Below, piece by piece: positions 5,797 through 10,680 of a stretch of 10,680 nucleotides of DNA. The translations under genes and the position numbers were made by a program. Positions within the stretch are counted from its first letter, which is position 1, and every line of letters starts with the position of its first letter. Source of the DNA: Chrysochromulina tobinii (Eukaryota > Haptophyta > Prymnesiales > Chrysochromulinaceae); assembly GCA_001275005.1 (NCBI GenBank), contig JWZX01000395.1, forward strand, positions 1 through 10,680, given 5' to 3'. The notes under the pieces were generated by a model, which saw only the letters and a list, made by a program, of their open reading frames with translations, searched no databases and was not told where the DNA came from.

Positions 5797-5932
5797 CATA
5801 AAAGGCAGCCCCTCCTTTTCTTTTGTGAAAGGGGGCACTCACGCCGTGCGGCGCCGGGCCGACTCCCCTGTGGGGAAAACGGGGAGGACCTCATTAAAAG
5901 GGACCGCCCCAAACTCGTCTCACTCTTGGACC
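5797..5932 (+). promoter_or_regulatory. Putative promoter / 5' UTR of the giant helical protein
   Basis: CATAAAAG at 5797-5804, one base from a TATAAAAG box, lies 129-136 bp before the ATG at 5933 and is followed by a pyrimidine-rich CCCCTCCTTTTCTTTTG stretch. CATTAAAAGG occurs at 5892. A preceding run of TGACTGACTGAC-type triplets (about 5778-5796) contains the in-frame stop that bounds the reading frame. Assignment rests only on position and composition. Confidence 0.3.
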
Positions 5933-8900
5933 ATGTTATCTTTGTGCTGCCCGATCTCATTGACGCGCGAGCCCGAGCCCGATGATTCCGTCGAGATGGG
6001 CACAGCGTCGGCCAAGAATGCCAGGAAGCTCGAGAGCCGTTCCCAGAAGGCGAGGCTCAATCGTGCCCCCGACAGCTCAAGCGATCTCTGGGACGACATC
6101 TCCAACGACCTCAAGGAGCTGCAAACCCGAAGCCGCGGTGGTGTCATCGCGAGTACTGACCTCAACGACGCTGCCATCGAAAAGCTGGCAAATGACAAGA
6201 TCCAAGCAGCGGTCGCGGCTGCGGTGAAGGCGACGCGGGCGGAGGCGGCTGAGGCGCAGAAAGCGGCCATCGAGAAAGCGGTGGCCGCCGTCCGCGAGTC
6301 TGCTGTGTCCGATCCTCAAGGCGAGCTGGTGGCTGCGCTTGAGGCGGCCAAAAAGGAGGCGGCGCAGGCGCAGGCGCAGGCAGTGGCGGCCGCAGTGGCG
6401 GCGGCGCAGGAGGTGGCGCTCAAGTCGCAGCAAGCCGCCGTCGAGGCGGCAGCGGCGGCCGCTCGCAAGTCTGCTTTGGGCCTCGCGTTGGGCGATCAGC
6501 AGGGCGCGTTGGCGTTAGCGGCGGAGGCGGCCAAGATCGAGGCAAAGGCAGAGGCCGCGGCGGCGCAGGCGCAGGCAGTGGCGGCGGTCCGGGCGGAGGC
6601 GGCGGAGGCGCGGGACGCCGCCGTCGAGAAGGCGGCCGCCGCCGCTCGCGAGTCTGTGTTGGGCGATCAGCAGGGCGCGCTGGCGGCGGCGGTTGAGGCA
6701 GCCAAGGCGGAGGCTGCAGCGGCCGTCGAGGCAGCCAAGGCGGAGGCTGCAGCGGCCGTCGAGGCAGCCAAGGCGGAGGCCGCGGCGGCCACGGCCGAGG
6801 CCGCGGCGGCCGTCGAAGCAGCCAAGGCGGAATCGGCCCAGGCGCTCGAAGATCGAACAGCTTTAGAGATGGCTTTGGCGGAGGCAACAGCTCAGGCGAC
6901 GGAGGCGGAGGCGGAGGCGGTGGCGGCAGCAGTGGAGAAGGTGCGGACAGAGGCGGCGCAGGCGCAGAAAGCGGCCGTCGAGGCGGCCGCCGCCGCTGCT
7001 CGCAAGTCCTTGTTGGGCGATCAGCAGGGCGAGCTGGCGGCGGCGATGGAGGCAACCAAGGCGGAGGCTGCAGCGGCCGTCGAGGCAGCCAAGGCGGAGG
7101 CTGCAGCGGCCGTCGAGGCAGCCAAGGCGGAGGCTGCAGCGGCCGTCGAGGCAGCCAAGGCGGAGGCGGCGGAAGCTCGGAGAGCCGTGGCGTCGGCGGT
7201 CGAGGCGGCCGCGAGGGCAGCAGCCAGGGCAAAAGAGGCGGCGGCCGACTTGACGTTCAGAGCGGAGGCGGCCGAAGCGGAGTTGGCGACGGCCAGTTTG
7301 CGCTGGGCCCAGGCGAAGGCCAAGACAGAGGCGGCCGAGGCAGAGGCGGCGGCGCGTCAGGCTGTCATTGAACAGATGCAATCGGCCCAGCTTGCATCGA
7401 GCGCGCTCGTGGCGGAAGCCATGGAGACGGCGTCCAATGCCGAGCAGCGCGCGGCTGTGGCCGAGGCGGCGTTGCATGCGCGCTCCACCGCGGCGGCGGG
7501 CGTTGGCGCGGCGGAGGCCCAGTTGGCCCAGGCTCAAGCGGAGACAGCGCAGGCTCGGGCAGAGGCAGCGCAGTTTGAGGCGGAGGCAGCGCAGTTTGAG
7601 GCAGAGGCAGCGCAGGCTCAGGCGGAGGTCGCTGAGCTGAGGCAGCAGCTGGAGGAGGCGGCGCAGGCCCAGGCGGCGAGAGCCGCCAGTGGCCCATCCT
7701 TAGCCGCAGAGGTTGCTGAGCTGAAGCAGCAGCTGGAGGAGGCGGCGCAGGCCCAGGCAGAGGCAGCTCAGGCTGGGGCGGAGATCTCAGAGCTGAGGCG
7801 GCAGCTGGAGGAGGCGGCGCAGCTAGGGCGGAAGGCTGGGGTGGAGATCTCTGAGCTGAAGCAGCAGCTGGAGGAGGCGGCGCAGCTAGGGCGGAAGGCT
7901 GGGGCGGAGATCTCTGAGCTGAGGCGGCAGCTGGAGGAGGCGGCGCAGGCTGGGGCGGAGGCGGTCAGCACGGAGGAAAGGTTGGCGACCGGGCGCGAGA
8001 CTGCTGAGGCGACCGCTCGAGCCGAGGCGGAGGCGGCCGTTGCGAAGGCAGCTTTGGCGTCCGAGCGCGAGGCGCGTGCAGCCGCCGAGGAGCGTGCTGC
8101 CACCTTCAAAGAGCGCCTCGACACTGCCGAATGGAGCGTTGAAGAGGCTGAGGCAGAGGCCGCAGAGCTGAGGAAGCAGCTGGCAAAGGCAAAGGAAGCA
8201 GTTGGCACATCGCAGGCGGTGGCAAATTCGGCACAGGCCGAGGCAGAGGTCGCCGAGCTCAAGCAGCAGCTGGCGACGGCGACGTGGAACAGCGAGGAGG
8301 CTGAGGCAGAGGTTGCCGAGCTCAGGAGACAGCTGGCGACGGCGATGGCGCAGAGCACGTCGCAGGAGGCGGCGGAGCCGGCAAATGCCGAGGCCGAGGT
8401 CGCCGAGCTCAAGCAGCAGCTGCAGTCGGCGATGGCAGAGGCGGCGGCAGCGCAGGCGTCGCTCGCTGCGGCGCACGAGGTCGTAGCGAGCCAGGACGTT
8501 GCCTTTGAGGCCGCAGTGAAGCGGGCGGTGACGGTTGAGCGCGCTGTGAAGGAGACGGTGGAGGAGGCGAGGAGAGCAGCAGCGAGCGAGGCGCGAGCAG
8601 AGGCAGCGTCCCTCGCCGCTGTCGAGCTGGAGGCTGCTGTCTCCGCTGCGCGCGCCCAGGCAACCTTAGCGGCGGAAGCAAGAGCGAACGAGGCTGTTGC
8701 GACCGCGACGGCGAGAATGAATGACGCCGTCGCGAAGCTTGAGGCTATGCGCATGGTACACGCGGCCGAGCTCGCGCGCAAGGAGGTTGCGTTCTTCTCC
8801 GAGCAGGAGAAGATGCTCTCGTCTAGGGAGGGCGTGAGCGCAGAGCTCGACGCGGCGCGTGCTCAAATTGCCGAGCTCACGGAGCTGACCGATCGGCAAC

Positions 8901-10638
8901 ATGAGGCGCTGATGGAAGCACGCGCGGCGGCGGCAGCGATTGAGGCGGCCAAGGCGGAGGCTGCAGCGGCCGTCGAGGCAGCCAAGGCGGAGGCCGCGGC
9001 GGCCATGGCCGAGGCCGCGGCAGAGAAGGCTTTGGCTGAGAAGGCTTTGGCTGAGGCGAAGACGGCGACCGAGAAGTCGGCGGCCGAGGCGAAGGCGGCG
9101 GCCGAGAAGTCGGCGGCCGAGGCGAAGGCGGCGGCCGAGGCCGCGGGCACCTTGTCACCGTGGGCGGCGGCGGCGGCGGGCGATCCTGACAGCTCAGCAG
9201 CCCTGGCGATGCTGCAGGGGCAACTCGTGATCGCTATGGCCGAGAAAGACACGAAGGCGGCCGAGTTGCTGCATACGCAGGAGATGCTTGCCCAAGTGAA
9301 GACAGAGCTGCTCAACATGACGATGGCGCTGGAGGAGACAGCGCAGGCTCAGGCTCAGGCGGAGGCAAAAGCCAAGTCTGCGAACCCGGGAAATATGATC
9401 AAGGGGCTTCTGAACAAAACCAAGCAGGAGGCCGAGGCAGTTGTGAACAAGACCAAACAGGAGGCCAAGGCGGCTGCGCAGCGGGCCGGCAGTGGCGTGG
9501 ATGCGCTCGCGGCGCAAGCACGGCGTCTCAGCACGTTGTCTCAACATGACACAGGGCACGACAACGAAGCGCTTGGCGACGAAGTAGTGGACGAGCACGA
9601 GCCAGCTGAGAAGGAAGATCGTGATGAGGCGCCAGCCGTCGTCTCGTTCGCCAAGCTCGCCACCCCGGGGGAGAAGCTCAAGGGACTCGGCGCGGGGCTA
9701 TTCGAAAAGACCAAGCTGGGTGCGAATGCATTCGCGGCGCAAGCACGTCGTCTGAGTGCGACGTCCCACCATGAATCGGTGCATGGGGACGAACAGGAAG
9801 ACGACGAACAAGCTGCGATTCTTCGACGTGAGCTCGGTCTCCGAGGCACCCCCGCTGAGGTGGCCAAGCAGGCGGCGGAGGCTCTGGGCTTGACCGAGAC
9901 GGCTGGTCTCTCGACGAACGCCCTCATGGAGCGCTGCCTAGCCGAACTGGAGGGTGACGAGGGTGACGGTCTAGAGGGTGATGAGGTCAACTGGCGCGAT
10001 GAGGCGGCGCCGGCGGTGCCGCTGGACGACGATGTCGCCGATGAGGCGGTGCTGCCTGCGCCGCTGGACGACGTCGAACCCGACGAGGCGGTGCCGGACG
10101 CGCCGCTGGACGATGAGGTCGCCGAGGATGAGGTCGCCGAGGATGAGGTCGCCGAGGTCGACGACCGGCTCCAATCGATCTTGTACCGTCGCCGTCAGAG
10201 CGCTGAGGCTGCCGCCAAGGAGGCCAAGGAGGCCAAGCTCGCGAAGCCAGCAGAGAAGATGAAGGGGCTGTTCAGTATGACCAAGCAGGCAGCCGAAGCA
10301 GCTGCCAAGAAGACCAAACAGGCGACCGAGGCAGCTGTGAACAAGACGAAACAGGCGACCGAGGCAGCTGTGAACAAGACCAAGCAAGCGACCGAAGCAG
10401 TGGTGAATAAGACCAAGCAGGAAGCCGAGGCGGTTGCGCAGCGGGCCGGCAGGGCAGGCCGGTCACTTGGCAGCGGCGTAGATGCGCTCGCAGCGCAAGC
10501 ACGTCGTGTCAGCGGCGTCAGCAGCATCGACGAGGGCTGGCCTACCAACAGGAGTGAAGCTGACTATGAGGGCGAAGAGGAAGAGGAGAAGCCTGACCTC
10601 TGGCCTGATGCGCCTGACCCATTTGCCTCACCCTTAAA

Positions 10639-10670
<32 letters not shown>

Positions 10671-10680
10671 GAACGCCGCC
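5933..10680 (+). CDS. Giant Ala/Glu-rich hendecad and heptad coiled-coil protein with LEA-like C-terminal modules, 3'-partial
   Basis: An uninterrupted frame of 1,582 codons runs off the right edge. The ATG at 5933 is the first in frame after the stop at 5780-5782 and has a good context (ACC before it). Order by residue: short N-terminus MLSLCC with a cysteine pair; charged segment to about 90; Ala-rich 11-residue repeat block about 94-416 with recurring GDQQG(A/E)L; charged helix to about 560; heptad coiled coil about 562-840 with repeated ELRRQLEEAAQ units; more helix including hendecads at about 1003-1069; then a C-terminal region (about 1157-1530) with a triplicated module of KGL, TKQ-type 11-mers, AQARR(L/V)S and acidic linker; a final polyproline run. 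There is no signal peptide or membrane span. The TKQATEAAVNK repeats resemble group 3 LEA 11-mers. A cytosolic structural or stress-protective helical protein is inferred; exact function unknown. Confidence 0.87.
6692..6790 (+). repeat. 33-bp tandem repeat, array 1 (11-residue unit VEAAKAEAAAA)
   Basis: Three consecutive 33-bp units start at 6692, 6725 and 6758 and are nearly identical (GTCGAGGCAGCCAAGGCGGA then GGCTGCAGCGGCC). A 21-bp partial unit and a divergent fourth copy follow to about 6835. Each unit is an 11-residue helical hendecad. Confidence 0.9.
7046..7177 (+). repeat. 33-bp tandem repeat, array 2
   Basis: Four consecutive 33-bp units start at 7046, 7079, 7112 and 7145, with the same sequence as the array at 6692 apart from the edges. 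The array follows a GDQQGEL motif just as array 1 follows GDQQGAL, so a larger block of motif plus hendecads has been duplicated. Confidence 0.9.
7781..7948 (+). repeat. 63-bp tandem repeat, three heptads per unit
   Basis: Units start at 7781, 7844 and 7907 (the last is shortened). Each encodes E-I-S-E-L-(R/K)-(R/Q)-Q-L-E-E-A-A-Q followed by LGRKAG(V/A). The 21-residue unit is exactly three heptads, so this block should form a canonical left-handed coiled coil, unlike the flanking 11-residue blocks. Weaker copies of the E-L-x-x-Q-L core occur around 7634, 7718, 8168, 8258, 8321 and 8405. Confidence 0.85.
8939..9136 (+). repeat. 33-bp and 15-bp repeats, array 3
   Basis: Two VEAAKAEAAAA-type units (8939-8971 and 8972-9004) are followed by two 15-bp units GAGAAGGCTTTGGCT (9023-9037 and 9038-9052). 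Two identical 33-bp units encoding EKSAAEAKAAA come next (9071-9103 and 9104-9136). The 11-residue period therefore continues in a different sequence family. Confidence 0.88.
9401..9541 (+). repeat. C-terminal module copy 1: KGL, two TKQ 11-mers, AQARRLS
   Basis: KGLLNK is followed by TKQEAEAVVNK (9419-9451) and TKQEAKAAAQR (9452-9484), then GSGVDALAAQARRLS with RRLS at 9521-9532. An acidic stretch rich in D and E follows. The 11-mers resemble LEA group 3 repeats; RRLS fits the basophilic kinase pattern R-R-x-S. Confidence 0.8.
9674..9760 (+). repeat. C-terminal module copy 2, lacking the 11-mer array
   Basis: EKLKGLGAGLFEKTKLGANA runs into FAAQARRLS with RRLS at 9746-9757. It aligns to copies 1 and 3 at both ends but holds only a trace of the TK 11-mer, so the number of 11-mers differs between copies (two, none, five). 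An acidic linker follows. Confidence 0.7.
10013..10158 (+). repeat. Acidic repeat linker
   Basis: Three variants of a (V/A)PLDD(D/V/E)V unit are followed by three 15-bp units of GAGGATGAGGTCGCC type (EDEVA) between about 10115 and 10158. The stretch is strongly acidic and Pro-containing, so it should be disordered and separate helical modules two and three. Confidence 0.75.
10262..10513 (+). repeat. C-terminal module copy 3: KGL, five TKQ 11-mers, AQARRVS
   Basis: KGLFSM is followed by five consecutive 33-bp units at 10280, 10313, 10346, 10379 and 10412. The middle three read TKQATEA(A/V)VNK and the last is TKQEAEAVAQR. GSGVDALAAQARRVS follows, with RRVS at 10502-10513. This is the clearest LEA-like array in the protein. 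Confidence 0.85.
10640..10669 (+). repeat. (CCG)10 polyproline tract at the right edge
   Basis: Ten CCG codons in frame encode ten prolines directly after the segment ending FASPLK. The frame remains open to the last base, so the gene continues outside the window. Confidence 0.9.

Noticed and set aside
6692-7177. Type I antifreeze protein (Ala-rich 11-residue helix)
   Set aside because: Those helices carry Thr at the repeat interval and few charges; here each 11-mer has Glu and Lys and no regular Thr, which fits solvent-exposed or coiled helices.
6420-8781. Long open frames on the minus strand (for example 6420-7232 and 7768-8781) opposite the giant gene
   Set aside because: They are shadows of the Ala/Glu codon repeats: the reverse complement of GCN/GAG-rich DNA gives Arg/Pro/Leu- or Ala/Ser-rich frames without stops. 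The plus frame has longer continuity, a bounded start with good context and coherent helical repeats.
6692-9136. CRISPR-like array of ~33-bp units
   Set aside because: Units are contiguous with no unique spacers, lie in an open frame and are multiples of three.
1-10680. tRNA, rRNA, insertion sequences or bacterial operon signals
   Set aside because: I looked for conserved tRNA arms, rRNA cores, transposase motifs and terminal inverted repeats and saw none that hold up.

Overview
The window looks like nuclear DNA of a GC-rich eukaryotic alga with a complex (secondary, red-lineage) plastid, such as a haptophyte or a stramenopile like a pelagophyte. The argument is indirect. Two genes encode proteins whose leader reads as an ER signal, then a short transit stretch, then a twin-arginine thylakoid signal ending in AFA. 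No operons or bacterial start signals are seen, intergenic regions are long, and the other two genes combine eukaryotic zinc-finger and coiled-coil architectures. I cannot name the species.

Layout, all on the + strand. (1) 2-1762: the 3' part of a gene for a CCCH zinc finger / KH-like / SEC-C / RING protein, open through the left edge. (2) 1763-2606: intergenic DNA with a 28-bp direct repeat and a promoter-proximal tandem 20-bp element. (3) 2607-3347 and 4074-4811: two tandem paralogues for predicted thylakoid-lumen proteins, each made of two ~98-residue helical repeats with one matched cysteine pair per repeat. The duplication includes the 5' flank and part of the 3' flank. (4) 4812-5932: about 1.1 kb without a convincing gene, holding a UTR hairpin, a ~70-bp tandem duplication and a possible minus-strand exon relic. 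(5) 5933 to the right edge: a reading frame of at least 1,582 codons without a stop, encoding a giant Ala/Glu/Lys-rich helical protein. It has blocks of 11-residue repeats around a heptad coiled coil, then a triplicated C-terminal module with LEA-like 11-mers and RRxS sites, acidic linkers and a polyproline tract where the window ends.

The genes do not form an obvious pathway. The lumen paralogues are a clear locally expanded family that probably shares regulation. The first gene looks like an RNA-binding ubiquitin ligase. The last looks like a structural or stress-protective helical protein. All homology statements come from reading motifs by eye; no database search was possible. The most interesting items are the domain combination of the first gene, the twin-repeat lumen proteins with a splice donor lying across a stop codon, and the hendecad-rich giant protein.
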